NCBI GenBank assembly: GCA_034509425.1
Contig: JAVTVJ010000496.1
Span: 310,001 to 374,000 of the forward strand
Reading direction: 5' to 3'
DNA length: 64,000 nucleotides
Source of the DNA: Eopsaltria australis
Taxonomy: Eukaryota; Chordata; Aves; Passeriformes; Petroicidae
Both the position numbers and the translations under genes were made by a program. Positions within the stretch are counted from its first letter, which is position 1, and each line of letters opens with the position of its first letter. Below, piece after piece: positions 50,913 to 64,000 of the stretch. The notes under the pieces were generated by a model. It ran no database searches. It had not been told where the DNA came from and worked only from the letters and a program-made list of their open reading frames with translations.

Positions 50913-53900
50913 GAGGGGAAAAGGGGCTTGTCACAGCTGGAGACAGACAACGACTCTAGGGGAATGCTGGAACAAGGACAATGCTGGAAAAAATGATGTC
51001 TGCCAGGGCTTCTCTTTGTCGCTGTGCCGCACAGGACTTGCTTCTGGGAAAACAAATCCATGAACAAGCTGAGAGATGGGTGCTTGCTGTACAACGCAGA
51101 TTGCCCAACTCGTAAGTGGTGATGCAGATCAGAGAAAACCAGGAAGGAGTTTGCAATATGTCGCCCTGACTTGCTGGCATCAGCATATCAACTTTATATT
51201 TTAAAAACTATTAAAACATTTCAATATTAAATTTTAATTTCAAAGTATTTAATTATTAAAGTTTTATTTCAGTCAGTGGTCCATTACTGTTTCATTATTA
51301 TTTTAACTTAGAGGCAATAAATATAAACTACGTAGAAAATCCAACTTTTCTGTAAGCCATATCTTCATTTCTTCCTGTCAGAAAGACATGACGAAGTCTA
51401 GCTAATTCACAAGTACAGTCCTATAGCTAATGCACACAGACATCATTTTAGAAACCCTTTGTGTTATGTATTGCTTAAAATTAGTGATAAACAGTTCTAA
51501 TGGAAGCTAAAGGCAATTACAGAGGAAGTAAATCAGGGGTCCTTTGAAGTGTTCTTATGGCTGTTAACAAAAGTAAATTGATTTATTGCCTCTTTCAAGA
51601 GAAAAGGCAGTAAGGTAAACTTAATTATTTTTAATAAATGCATAAAATGTTTCATCTGGAAAAATATGGGACATAATTTTGGATTACCGTTTTCTTTAAT
51701 TTTTGGATTTTTAAAGCTCAGCAAAAAGGCCAGGCATTAACTCATGGAAAGTCTCTAGAGTTCCAATCTTGCAAAAATATTTGCACTTAAACAACTTTAG
51801 GTAAAGGGTTAAGATAAGCCTTCAAAATCACTGATAGCAAGGAATACCAAGAGCTTCTCATTACATTTTTTTCAATTTGTTTTTAGACTACTGAACTCAT
51901 TAAAAGAGCAAATATATAGTCTTACTGAGCTGAACTTTAAAGCTCACAAGTGGGACACGTACCCCTTGTGAAAAATTTGTACAGAACTGTGTGTCCTTCT
52001 GTTTCATGCAGGAAAAGACACAGTGCAGACAAAAGACACAGTAACGTCTGTTCTCTAGAGGTATTATTGTGTACATTGACATTTTTAACAGCACTGCTGT
52101 GAAGTGCAATGAGGCTGAAATTTCATCTCAATTGTCGCTGTATTATGAATATGTTTCAACATTTTCTAGCCCTTTGCAGGAAAAGTCGGCACTAACGTTT
52201 TCTGTTGAATTTATTAATGTGAAATTCATCAATCATAGAGTATCAAAATATGCAAATTCTGCCATTTGTTACCAGCATTCTTGATTAATGGCATACAAAA
52301 TGATGCACTGATGATCTGGGAGAACAAACTTTCTCCTTCTCTGCAAGTGGGTGGCAAAATACAAAGAGAAGCGCATGACAAGGAAAGCAAACTCTGGTGG
52401 GAGTCATCTCTTGAGTCATGGGACCACACAGAGCACCAGCAGCTCAGCAGAGGTGGGGGATCTGTCACAGCACCTCACCAGGACAAACAGAAATGAGAAA
52501 ACTTACAGCAACCAAATAGAAACTCCAAAGTATGGGGCTTTTTATCAAGAATGATTTAAAAATTGAAGGAACAGTATCTCTGAAACTGGGAAATTTGTGG
52601 CAGGTGCAGTTTCTCTAGACTTCTATCTGTGTTGAAGCCAGAAATAATCAACTTGTGCGTAACACCTGTATAGATGTGTTGTATTCTACACACATTTTGC
52701 TTCAACCTCTCCAATGCCCACCTGCAAACACAGCCCGCCTGCAGGAGTGGAATCAAGGACAAGGACTTGTGGGCATGCCTGAAAAGCCAATGGATCTCAG
52801 AGGTAACTATGATTTTTAAAAAATTGGGCAAAAATTGCTCTATATCAAAGCAACTCAGGTACACTGAAGCTTAGTGACTTGGGATTTTAAGAAGTAGAAG
52901 CAGTAGGCAGCAGCACCAGCGACTGTGCTTGCCAGGGCTGTGACAAATCTACAAAAATTTATCAAAGATAACACGCAGTACAGCAGGGAAGTTGTGCTTC
53001 TTGGGCACACAAAGACTGTGACTTAAATTTAAGTAGTCGATGGCTACATTCTTTGAGTTCACCAGATGACAGACAACATCTTAACATCCACCTCAGCAAA
53101 CGATAGAAAGCTTTACCCAGTCGGCAAGGAAACATTTCCTCATTTGTAACATTAGGTGCTCTATGCAGAATGTTTAAACACAGCGTTCCTGTCAGCTTGC
53201 ATGTTTTAACAATCTCTTTGGATTAGTATAAATCCTGACATTACATAATACAGGCCCAATTTTTGAAATTATTTTGATACACATAATAAAAGATAACTAC
53301 TCCTGGTAGAATACACATCCCACAGCCTTTTACATTTTTGAGTAACTGTACAAAGACAGGATTATTAAAGAAACTCGAATTTCTTTATATTTGGAGGAGA
53401 CAAACAAGAAGATTTGGGTTTTTTTTTATGGTTTTGTTTTGATGTATATGCTGTGCACATTAAAATCTTAATATTATGCTGTAATAGCAGTCTATATAAA
53501 AAGAGAAAACACAATAGAACAAAACTTCAAGCAGTGTTCTAAATAAGAAATAATTAAGCATGGGAGAAAAAGCCCCCAGACAAAACAAACACGAAATTAC
53601 ACCACCTTTCTTACAACTCCAGTAGAGCTGTGGCTCTTTGATTCCAGGCAGATGTATTACTATGTGTGATTTCAGAAGGAGGCACCCATCACACATACCA
53701 AAAGAGGAAAAGCTGTTCTTAACACTAAGAAACTTTTCACACATCTTAAACATGAACAGACGTTGACTAAAGGCAATGACTTTCTCAAACTAGACAAAGT
53801 GGTATATATACTCATTTATAGTATTCTGCCTTTTTCACAAGCAGAGATTCACTGTCGCACATTACAATTTGCAGGTTTCAATATTAGCTCAAACTGCTAA

Positions 53901-56639
53901 TCAAAATTATTTGCACTGCTGCACTGGATTCTGATTTCCAGTGGCTGAGATGAAAATACATCTTTGTTTCCGGCAAAACATGAGGTAACCCAGACCAAGA
54001 GCAGGCATCTCTCACCTATTAGAGAGGTGACAATATCTGAAGCTGCTGCAAGCATTTGTTTCAGAACATCGTCTGATAGCTTTTTGAGCAACATAAGAGA
54101 TAAAACATGCTACCTAAAACTACAAAGCAGTCGCAGCTAAAGAGAGAAAGGCAACAAATGCCAATTCCATTAGAACAGTCATTCAAAGTCACAGAATTCA
54201 AAATATGCACAGCCTATTTCTGTGAGTTTTCACTTCCAGCACTTAGTAAGTTTCAAGTTAAAGAATGGCCATTTACCTTCATGCTAAGAATATTTAGCAT
54301 AGCAAGAAAAAATAAATTTTTAAAAGTTCTGGAAAAAAAATCAGAGCTTACCCAAGTGCTAATTTCTATCTTTACTTCCAGGTTTTAAAACAAAGCAATA
54401 CCCCTGCAAATAAAGCCCCACCAACAAAAAGGTGATTTCTATTGTAAATGGACAGTCCTTCTGTCAAACTGTCCTTCAACTTTCCTTGTGTTTTCTGTGG
54501 AAGCAGGTATGTCTAAGTATGGTTAAAGAGCATGTTAGATGTCCAGTCTTCTCTTCTTGGCAACACATGTATTTTTCTGTTACATTTTGTCAAAAGGTCT
54601 CCCTTACTGATTTTTCAGGTGAGAATGAAATACACAGTGTGCACTTATTTTGACGTTCACTGGAGCTAAAACTTCAGGACTTTAATATATGCTTTTAGCC
54701 GAAATACACAGACATTAGCAGAGCACAGACAAAATACACTTACCAGGATAGGAACAAAGGTACCACTGTGATCTGTCATGTTAGCCTACCCTCAGCGACA
54801 GTAAGAACAAGCTATTTTCTACAAAGGAAACTACAATCTGAAGTGTTTCAGGAAGCCATCAGAAATGGTCTGATTCCTTCAAAAGCTTAAAGGGAACCTT
54901 TCTGGAAATCTTCTTTTTAGAGAGTGATTCACATATCAAAGCATGTGTTTCAGTCTGATTCAGTGCTTACTTTAAACACACGCCATTTGACATGAAATAG
55001 TAGTGACAATCAATGGCTATACAGGATGGCTGGGACATTTAACCGGAATATAAAAATTATTTTCATGGTTATGAAGTTCACTCTGGTAATACAAATTATT
55101 TCTAAGCACTTTGGAAAATCATTAAGCTGTATCCATTTTGAACTGCAGTTATTGCAAATTGTTGTATGTTGGAAAGAGACATAAAAATATAAATCTGTTC
55201 ACTGACTCATTGAATCAACTTTTGGAAATTATTCTGAACATATATATCAACACATAACTGAAAATATACATATGTATTAAATATATTTATGTATGCACAT
55301 ACACACATATATAAAATGTTAAAATACTATCAGTGCTACAGAGTATTTATCATAGGGAAATCTCTCCTGCTGTTAAGTGAAGACAAAAGAAATCCTGCAT
55401 TTAGTTTCTAAGAAAGAGACATTTTTGCTCCTATATAAAGTTTATTTCTGACATACTAAATGCTCGAAGTCAGTGTGATGCAGCTGCCTGATGGATGCTG
55501 GTATTCTTGCTGGGATAGTTGAGCACTTTTGCTCATGGACATGCAATACCAGGCCTGGTTTCAACAGCTACTCTGTTTCAACATCTATGTTCAGAGCCAT
55601 AGCAGCTACACTGGAGGGTCTGAGAGGGTCAGATACACACGCAAATGAAGTACAGTAAAGAAGGTGAATTTTTAGTACTGATTTATTTTGATTTTATGCA
55701 AATAAGTGATACCTTGAGTAAACTGATTTGCTTACATAAATTTATCACCTCATTTCCATTTAATGAAGTAGTTCTATCTGACATTTTTATGACTTAAATT
55801 TGACATTTACGGCTTAATTACTCTGGAAAACAGAGCATGAAACAGATATGGTACAGAAAGGTATATGCAAGTATCAAACATAACAGAAGGTCTAAGAAAA
55901 CTGCAATTCACCTACATCTTAATAACATCTAGTATAGGAGTGACTGCTGTACAACAAATGCACTATAGGCTTAAATCCAGACTGCAATAGCTCTCTGCTG
56001 CAAAGGACAGTACCCTGTCTTCCCTTTAAAAGCCATAGCTTCAGTCTAGCAAACAATTATATGAAATTGTATAGCTAAACTTACAGTTTAAAATAGTTTC
56101 TGAGGAATCATAAACCTCAGGAACTAGCCTCAAATCTAGTTTTGTCACTTCATTATTCTGGAGTATGTATAGAAGTGTCACCTTAATTCTTCAATAAGCT
56201 ACTTCAATAAGCTCTGAAATTAATTTTATGCCTCGAAATCAGTCCTCATTAATTCTTATGATGTTAAAAAAGGAGTATGTTACCTCTTCTTTTTTGCTCT
56301 GATTTCTTTAATTCTCAGCGGTAAAACTATAGAGACTACAACTGCTGAAATAACCAGTGCCCAAGTTGAACTGTGCGGCTTTCAACAGGATTTTGGCTGT
56401 TAAGAACAGTGGAACACGTATCTCCACAAGATGGTGCTCTTTCTTAAAAAATACAACTTTATTGTGCCTAATGAGAAAATACCAAGAAACTAACTGTAAA
56501 GGGTTCAGCTCCATTTTACCTGTGCAAATATTTTCAATGATACGGTGCCAAAGCCTGCATAATAAAACGTTTGGACTAGTAAACAATGACGAAAAACACC
56601 TGAAAGAAACCAATTTGCTTGGCAACATGTGATTTAATC
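50913..56639. other. AT-rich non-coding stretch
   Basis: Unique sequence with a strongly AT-rich part at 51190-51300 and an (AT/CA)-rich low-complexity run at 55233-55318. Short frames have no recognised product. Donor-like strings (AAGCAG|GTATGT near 54508, TTTCAG|GTGAGA near 54618) have no convincing partner exon. Confidence 0.55.
55233..55318. repeat. AT/CA-rich low-complexity tract
   Basis: Interrupted runs of TATATA, CATACACACATATATA and related dinucleotides. It is an imperfect microsatellite. Confidence 0.6.
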
Positions 56640-57160
56640 ATTGTAGTCTCTGGCCAGTGACCTCCTGCCAGTCTAGCCAAGGTCACATAAAAGGTGTCTT
56701 GCGCCTTGTTTTCCAAGATGATGTTCACCATGGCGAAGCTTAGTGAAGCCAAGGGAGCCCGACAGCAGTTCTGCAGCAGAGGCAGTGGGTGTTGTGTCAG
56801 GGTGCTGGGTGTGTGGAGCTGCTGCTGCCTGCCCGGTGAGGAGACACGGCTCCAGAGCTCTGGTGTGTCCTGGGGAGCTTCACCCCACACCTTTCATGTG
56901 CTACAAGAGTCACCCACAGAACTCTGTGTGACAGAAACAGAACTCTTGGTTTTGGAGTGTCAGGCTGGATGTGGGGAGTCTGGAGTTAACTTTCTATGCC
57001 CTCTTTGAGCCCATCACTGAGGAGGTGGCTCAGCTGAGCTCCAGACAGATTTAGACACACTCCTCAAGTCTGTAACAGCTGCGATTTGCTCCATGTAAAG
57101 CCTTCACTGGCAGCAATAGGGTCGTTCTCAGAGTTCAGGAGCTCCACAGGGTAAGCAGAA
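56640..57160. other. GC-rich patch of unknown origin
   Basis: About 500 bp is clearly richer in G+C than both flanks, with sharp-looking edges. Frames of about 104 codons are open on both strands but show no known domain. It does not match CR1 by eye. Its right end carries a donor-like CACAGG|GTAAGC near 57150, so an exon or promoter-proximal segment is possible. An LTR or other non-autonomous element is equally possible. Confidence 0.35.
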
Positions 57161-59499
57161 TTGTCAAACTCAGGTTTTTGATCTCTCTTAATTTTGTTTC
57201 CTCACTTGGGAAATATAAGACAACTACATGTCAGAGTCCTGCAGGAACGAGGTTAGCACAAATCCAATAAAGTTGTGTGTTACTCATAGGGAGAGATAAA
57301 TAACAAAAACACACATACTAAAGTAAAATATTAATAGACTGGTAATGTTTTGCTTTTGATGAAAAAGACAGGGTTTGGTGGTAGTTGCGCAAACATCTCT
57401 GAAACCAGAACCTCTGGTGCAATGAGGGGTATGTCATATTTATTGATCTCAGACCATTTTCATTAACTTAACAACTTTTGCAGATGTTGACATTTCCATG
57501 AAAAAAAAATTTCCTCTTGTGACCTGAACTGCCCTTAGCCATATGAAAAATTCTTGTATCAACAAATAATCTTGAACTGTAATTTGTAACAGATACTGTA
57601 GCAATCCTAGCAGGAAGTCTTCATTTTGCTGAAGTGCTGTGAAAAAGCAGACTAAACAGAAAACAATATGCATGACATTGGAAGTAGGTATTGGGCAGAA
57701 TTAAAAGGTCAAATACATTGATAAAATACTGCCTTAGGAGGGAGAAGTAGAAGTACTCTAGGATAGGTAGTGGGGAAGCTAGAGATAAGGGAGATAAGGG
57801 TGCTTACAGGAGCAATTTCCATTTAAAAAGCACTCTTGTCCCTCATCCACCTTCTCCCATGTAATCACCTTGCCCTACTGAACAAGGCACCCAACTTCTC
57901 CCCTTGAGCTGGCAGGAAGGGTTCAACACAGGACCATCTCCTTCTCCTAGGGCTTACAAGCAGTTGCAAGGACAGAGATCGGGCATCAGAAGGCCAGAGA
58001 CCAACACATTCCCGTTCCAATGCTGCCAAGAATCACCTACAATTTTCTTCATAGCATCTCCAGTGCCAAGAGCAGTAGGAATGTGTGCAGCCTGCTGAAA
58101 AAAAGCAGAGTTGCAACCCCTCTCCCTGGCCACAGGCTGAAGAAACAGTTCCCTGGAACTAGATTTGCACCATTCTCTTTGGTCCCCTCATAAAAAATAA
58201 ATTGACAGACATTTACTTGCATACCTGAGCTAAGTAATCAACAGCAAAAATAAGACAGAGGAAAGCCTCTTTCTATGTCTTTTGTATTGTGATGGCTGTA
58301 TCTTGCATCAGCTCCGAGAAAATACACCTGATCCTCAGGAGACCCAGCCTTAGGAGAAACATAGATTAAGTTAATTTTGCAAGAAACTGCTCCAGGATGC
58401 TCTATTCATTGTGCACATTTTTTTTTTTTTTTACCTGTCCCTTCTCCCTGCAAAGAAAATATCCAAGAGATGCCAGCACGTGAAAGGATTATCACCAGTT
58501 GACAGCCTTACAAATGCCCATTGAAAACAAAGCACAACCAGTATCTCCATGCCCTCAGGAAAGCAGTTTTGCCCCAAGCATGTGCCAGCTCCGGAGAGCT
58601 GTGAACTGCCTCTGATGCCACAGAGTGCTGCTATTGGCAGTTTTGCTCTCCGCCCTGCTAGTGAGGGAATTGGCCTTAGGTGGATCAGTCTTTCTTTTTG
58701 AAAAAAATGGGATGTCAGGTCAGCTTACTACAGCATCCTTTTCTGATCAATAATGATCAGGATGACTAATGAGTTGCAGTGACTCAAATTTCAGATAACT
58801 TAAAGTTAGTTCTAAGCTGGCTGGTTCAGTGAACAGAATGACCCAATAATTATTTGAAATTACAGCATTGATGTGGGCCAGGAAGCTAAGGAAGTTTTCT
58901 GAGTTGCTGTAAATGTCTCAATAATTAATGCTGCAGGTGGCTGGTTTCCTTTAGCTCTCAATTCTAGTATCAAGAGAGCTCAATTGGCAGGAGACTTTTC
59001 AACACTGTAGCTACAGTGTGCAAAAATACGGGGGGAGAGAAATGGGGCTTCACATCCCTGCCATCCCCATCAGATACCTGATGCTGTGCAAATCCTGCAG
59101 GTCTCTCTAGCTGCTTCACCCTGGGTTCCAGATTTACCAGGTTAGAAGTCATTTAACCCTTCTGTAAACTCAAGTGCTGCAAGCTCAGTGAGACCATGTT
59201 GTAGGAATCAGGAATTTGAGTCAAAGCCTCATGCTAAAGGGCCACCCCCACCATAAGATCTAAGCTTTTCCCCTGTTCACTGTGGAGCTGTGTCTAAGTC
59301 CATCTACAAATGTTCAACATCTAAATGAACACTGAGATTGTAATTCCAATTAATTCTGATTCATAGTAGGTGTAAGCAATAAAATGGCAATTCCTCAGTG
59401 GATAAATAATTAAATCTTCTAAATAAGAATTCAAAGTCATAGTCTGAGGTGAAAAGATTCAGACTTTATATTTAGTCCTCTGTCCTCATGTTACAGTTA
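57161..59499. other. Non-coding stretch
   Basis: Contains a T run followed by TACCTGTCCCTTCTCCCTGCAAAG (acceptor-like, ending about 58456) with no supporting exon, and some moderately GC-rich sequence at 58560-58680. No gene or repeat family is recognised. Confidence 0.5.
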
Positions 59500-60415
59500 A
59501 AATCATTGAATCATTAGGCTTGGAAAAAACCTCCATGACTATCAAGTCCAACCTTTGAATGAGTAACACCATGCCCACTAAATCATATAATGAAGTGCCA
59601 CATCTACTCCTTTTTTGAACACTTCCAGGGATGGTGACTCCATCACTTCTTTGGACAGCCTGTTCTAATGCCTGATGACTCAGTAACAAAGATTTCTTAA
59701 GATCCAGTCTGAAACTCCCTTCACGCAACTTGATGCTGTTCCTTCTTCTCCCATTGCTGACTGCCTGGGAGAAGAGACCAACCTCCACCTGGCTACAGCC
59801 TCCTTTCACAGAGTTGTAGAGAGTGACAGGGTCTCATCTGAGCCTTCTTTTCTCCAAACTGTCCCAGCTCCCTCAGCTGCTCCTCACAGGACTTGCACTC
59901 CAGATCCTTCACCAGCTCTGTTGTCATTCTCTGGACCCACTCCAGCACCTCGATGCCATTTTTTAAGTTGAGGGACCCAAAACTGAACACAGGTTTCATG
60001 ATAAGGCTGCACTATTGCTGACACAGGCCAGGATGCCATTGGCCTTCTTGGCCACCTGGGCACACGCTGGCTCATGTTCAGCCACTGTCACCAGCACCCT
60101 CAGCTCCTTTATCCCTTGGGCAGTTTCCAGCTGCTCTGTCCCTAGCCTGTAGCACTGTATGGGGTTGTTGTGACCCACGCGTGGGACCCAGCACTTCACC
60201 TTGTTGAACCTCATCCAGTTGGCCTTGGCCCATGGATCCAGCCTGTCCAGATGCCTTTGCAGAGCCTTCCTGCCCTCCAGCAGATCAACACTCCTGCCCA
60301 AGTTGCTGTTGTCTGCAAATTCACTAAGGGTGTATTCAATCCCCTCATCCTGATCATTGACAAAGATATTAAACAGGACTGGCCTCAGTACGGAGCCCTG
60401 GGGAACACCCCTTGT
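59500..60415 (-). mobile_element. CR1 LINE, 5'-truncated, with mutated reverse transcriptase
   Basis: Minus-strand CR1 copy. The 3' side begins near 59500 with ATCATTGAATCATTAGGCTT and AAGTCCAACCTTTGAATGAG, followed by the 3' UTR blocks shared with the 24.4 kb copy. The minus-strand frame at 59996-60301 keeps CR1 blocks LLEGRKALQRHLDRLDPW, RFNKVKC and GHNNP. Just upstream, the catalytic FADD motif reads FADN (near 60310-60325), so an essential aspartate is lost. The 5' end is truncated near 60415, just after the TGGGGAACACC block. This is a dead copy. Confidence 0.95.
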
Positions 60416-61249
60416 GATATGTACATAGCAGCACAGTGGACTTGTTCTGCACTACTGAAATATAAAGATTACTGTCAGAAATAATAATTGGCCGTCATTT
60501 CCTGCCTATGACAGTTTATACAGTTAAATTCCCCTAGTATGCTGGCAACCAGTCTTCCCCTAAGATTATGATTGCTTATGTCTGAGAAATATGTTTATTG
60601 ATAAGCATAAACTTGAAGTAGGAATTCTATTTTATAGGTAGGTTTGGGGTAATTTTTCATTTTAAATTAATTATATTAGGAATAAGGAAGCTTTACACAA
60701 GCACATAGGACCTTTTTTGCATCTCAATAAATTTAGGAAATCATATTCTATGAAATTAAGTTAAATGCATTTCTCTTGAAATATACTATCAATAAAAATA
60801 CCAATAGTGGAAATCGCTTTGTCTCAAAGAGACGCTAAGTTTTAAATGTAATTTTTTCTAGCATGGATCACAGAATTTCCCAATATGATTATAATTTTAA
60901 TTTACTTCTATGAACATGGCTTGGCTCAGCCAGAAAAACCCTCTGGCAATGTGTTAAGACAGTCTTTCTGTAACTTTGCTGCAGATATGCTGCAGAAGTT
61001 GTTTTTTATGAAGCAAATAGGGATTTATGGCATTCTTTTAAAGGAAATCACTGAAAAGGTTTTGAGAGAAACTCTTGTCTCATTTATTTAGTTTCAGTAC
61101 AATGCTACTGGCTGTAGCCTGATTATGCTATGCTTTAGGCACATATAAGCACAATATGTATCATCATTTAGACAGGATAGAGAGGGAAACAGAATAAACA
61201 TCAACCAGATATGCTCCCCCATCCTTGTTTTCTTGCTTTTCCGCATGTA
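60416..61249. other. AT-rich non-coding stretch
   Basis: Unique sequence with no recognised feature. Its right end is the pyrimidine-rich acceptor of the candidate exon starting at 61250. Confidence 0.5.
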
Positions 61250-61538
61250 GGCACAGCAAGAGGACAAAACAAAGATCCCAGCTCCTAATGTTCAGAGATT
61301 TGTCAATGGCAGTTTGCTGTGGCTCACACGCAGAGTGAAGCAGCAGAGGAGACAACTGCAGAGAGCAAGTCAGGAGCGTGAAGCCTCAGAGAGCAAAGCC
61401 ACAGGGACAGAACAATCTCTTCAGCAGCTGGGGAGAAGTGGCAACCAATTAAACAGGGAGCAAAGAGGAGCAGGAAGCTCCACGCTAGCAAAAACCATTA
61501 TGTTTTCTCTTGTATTTTTGATGAACAGTGGAAACTGA
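61250..61538 (+). other. Candidate terminal exon behind a strong acceptor
   Basis: TTTTCTTGCTTTTCCGCATGTAG ends at about 61249 and is an excellent acceptor. From the first base of the putative exon one frame stays open for about 95 codons to TGA at 61536. It encodes AQQEDKTKIPAPN..., then a basic, glutamine-rich, probably helical stretch (RRVKQQRRQLQRASQERE), then a hydrophobic end (TIMFSLVFLM). No family is recognised, no clear internal donor is seen, and I found no AATAAA close after the stop. It could be the last coding exon of a gene lying to the left, a non-coding exon or chance. Confidence 0.28.
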
Positions 61539-64000
61539 ACACGTGGGGTTTTTTTTAATTGCAGAAATATGGAAGAGTCTGAAGTTGTACCACAAAATAC
61601 AATTTTTTTTTTTATTAGCAAACTACGTTCTTGAAATCAAACGCAGGCCCATGTTTAAAACTAAGGTTCTAATTATATATATATTGTTTTCTGTAGGCTT
61701 GAAAAACAAGGAAGCAAGCAAAAAAAAGCAAGTTATTTTTCTACCTCTGAAAGTAAAACTTCCATAAACCATTCTCCTTCATTCATGCATCTTCTCACAT
61801 TCATTCCTGTCAGTCTGGAATTGTATTTTACAAGGATAAAGTAATCATGTAATTGGAAAGATCTACTCCTCTAGAGCTAGCAGAGTGTGCTTGCATTGTT
61901 GTGTGTCATGATGCACAGGAAAATTTCAATCCTTAAACATTACTTGGGATCCTGGTTTGAATATGATGCAATGAGAATTTATACTGCTCCTCATCATGAT
62001 GGCTGGTTAGAAAATCAGTGTGATGCAGAGCTGGATCTTTTCAAGTCTCGAACTACTATTATCAACTTTATCCTGTGAGTTCTTGTGAACAGCTCTTAGA
62101 GACAAAGGCCAGCGAAGACAAGGGAAATCCCACAATTACCATACAGGGAAAATGGCAAAACGTCTCCTGTGACTTTGGGGTGGGCCTTGCTCTGGAAGAG
62201 ATGGTGAAAAATACATCTCATGTCTCCACAAAGTCCTAGCTATGTTCAGTCAACAGTTCCTAATGATTCTTTCCAAGTCTCTGCCTAATTGAGGACTTTT
62301 ATTTGATGATCAGATGGGAAAGTTTATCCAAATTTGGGGTCCAAACAGCTATTATTAGTAATAAAAATTACTGCAGCAGGTGACTAATACACAATGAACA
62401 ACTATTCACTCACTATATTTCTTCTGCTGTTTTTCTAAATCTGTGAAAAGTGTTTTTTTCAGTATTTATTTAATGTTGTAGGGGGTTCTAATAATTTTAT
62501 TAACAACTCCTGGCTGTTGTTTATCTGGAAATGTAAGAATATTCTCATCCCTGGTCCCTTAACTGGACTCATTTACATCTTTGCATAACATAAACCAATT
62601 TCTGATGTCATCATTCACAATTATAATTACAAAATTCACTTTGTATAACTAATAAAATTACTCTTACCACTGAACATTTATGTTAGTAAACTCATCTATT
62701 AAAAACAAGAATCATCTAGGAAATGTATATATATTCTCCAGAAAAAAAAATCGGGGAGAAGTAATTTCAGCACTACTTTAAATGCCACATATTCAAAGTG
62801 GACATATTATGCAAACATTTGAGTGTGCTTGTTATGAGCTGCTAGCAGCGTGCAGCAGTTTCTTTTACAGGATTTTTGGATATCTGCCAGTGGCAGTCAC
62901 AACAGATGCCTTTGGAAAGTTATGTGTTTTCATTTTGTTCTTATTGTACTACAGAATTGCAACAATATCATATAAAACTGTGACATTTATATGGTAGATA
63001 CTTCACTTAATAAAGGAAAATTTACAGGAATAGTATCTAAAATGAGATACTGGGAAAGCAGTATATTATGTATTTCTCAATAGAAATGAGGGTGTTCTCA
63101 CAAGATGGTTAACATATGACCAAAAGGGAATAGATCAGAGGATTCCCAAAGAACCTAAATTAGAGTCAGGTATAGATTTCAAAGCATAGCTCCTTAAAGT
63201 TAGCCAGAGAGGCAGGAAAAGACATATCAGATTCCCTTTTGTAAGATCCTTACAGCTGAAGTGCCTCAGAGCTCTGTCCTGCTTCTGTCTCCTCTATCAT
63301 CTCCTCCTGTTCATCATCTCTTCCCCAGCACTGTGTTTTGTTTGATTTGATTTTTTAATGCAGAAGCACCTTTGTGCCAAAAGTTTGTGAAATTATGTCT
63401 TTGTCAACTCAAGCCTGGACAGCTTTGAAAATGTACATGAAATTTAAATGAGCATTTGGTTCATTTTGGCTGAGAGGAAAAAAAGGCAAAACCTCAAGAT
63501 TTTGGATATGAGATACATATTTGCTTTACTCTTGATCTGGCACAGTAGTGTATACATGTGAGACTAGAATTATGATGCAAGAACATCTCTCTGTTTAGAA
63601 ATTAAAATCTGGAGTAATTTACCACGAAATTTGACATATTTAATCCAAGTCTCTGAAATGAAGTGGTTTCAGCCACTTCAGACACAACCCAGTACCTAAG
63701 AGAAGCTCTATGGGCAGATCTCTGTAGCTAATTGTCCCGGTCCCTTTCTAGTCTTACTTGTCCTGATTATGTTGTTTTGGAGCATGGGGCATCTCCCCTT
63801 CCTCCCTTATTCCAAATGACTTATCTGCTAAATCTGAGAATTAATCAGAGAATGGATGATTGGTTTAGTTTTGCTTTTTCACATGACACGAGGAAATGAG
63901 ATTTAATATAGACAGAGACAGCCTTGCCAAGACAGAGAGCAGTACTCTTACTTTACAGTCCCTCCTAACTGGTGCAAAATCACGTCACTTGTCTATTCAG
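61539..64000. other. AT-rich non-coding stretch
   Basis: No gene, repeat family or RNA gene is recognised. Frames here are short and unsupported. Confidence 0.55.

Noticed and set aside
1..64000. CRISPR arrays, operons, ribosome binding sites, bacterial origins
   Set aside because: The window is vertebrate nuclear DNA. No regularly spaced repeats or packed genes are present.

Overview
This window looks like AT-rich, gene-poor nuclear DNA from a bird. The main evidence is four fragments of CR1, the dominant avian LINE, including antisense reverse-transcriptase (FADD) coding sequence and one CR1 3' end finishing in the typical ATTCTATGATTCT tail. There is also one probable LTR, very little tandem satellite and no sign of bacterial gene organisation. 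No open reading frame matches a known host protein family that I can recognise. The longest frames are either CR1 or look like chance.

Layout: 1-7.2 kb is unique AT-rich sequence with a small CpG-bearing patch at 1.38-1.54 kb. A probable solo LTR lies at 7.18-7.55 kb. A CR1 3' end with an internal deletion (plus strand) lies at 12.17-12.37 kb. A decayed MIR/CORE-SINE-like stretch lies at 13.68-13.82 kb. The largest CR1 copy (minus strand) is at 24.41-25.63 kb. A possible minus-strand 3' exon with a poly(A) signal is at 30.2-30.4 kb.

The most gene-like place is 34.57-35.58 kb on the minus strand. A canonical TATA box with an upstream CCAAT box is followed by a short leader, a start codon and 27 open codons ending at a consensus GTAAGT donor. 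Two further short open segments follow, bounded by plausible splice sites and in compatible phases. They end at a stop codon 22 bases before an AATAAA signal. Together they would make a compact three-exon gene for about 86 residues. This is a model, not a demonstrated gene.

Further right, 38.5 kb has a 21-bp tandem repeat. A CR1 fragment (47.4-47.7 kb) precedes a 173-nt candidate exon with strong splice sites (48.25-48.42 kb). A very small but dense CpG island (50.76-50.91 kb) may be a promoter. A GC-rich patch of unknown origin lies at 56.64-57.16 kb, another minus-strand CR1 copy at 59.50-60.42 kb, and a candidate exon behind a strong acceptor at 61.25-61.54 kb. Everything else is non-coding as far as I can see; it may be intron or intergenic.
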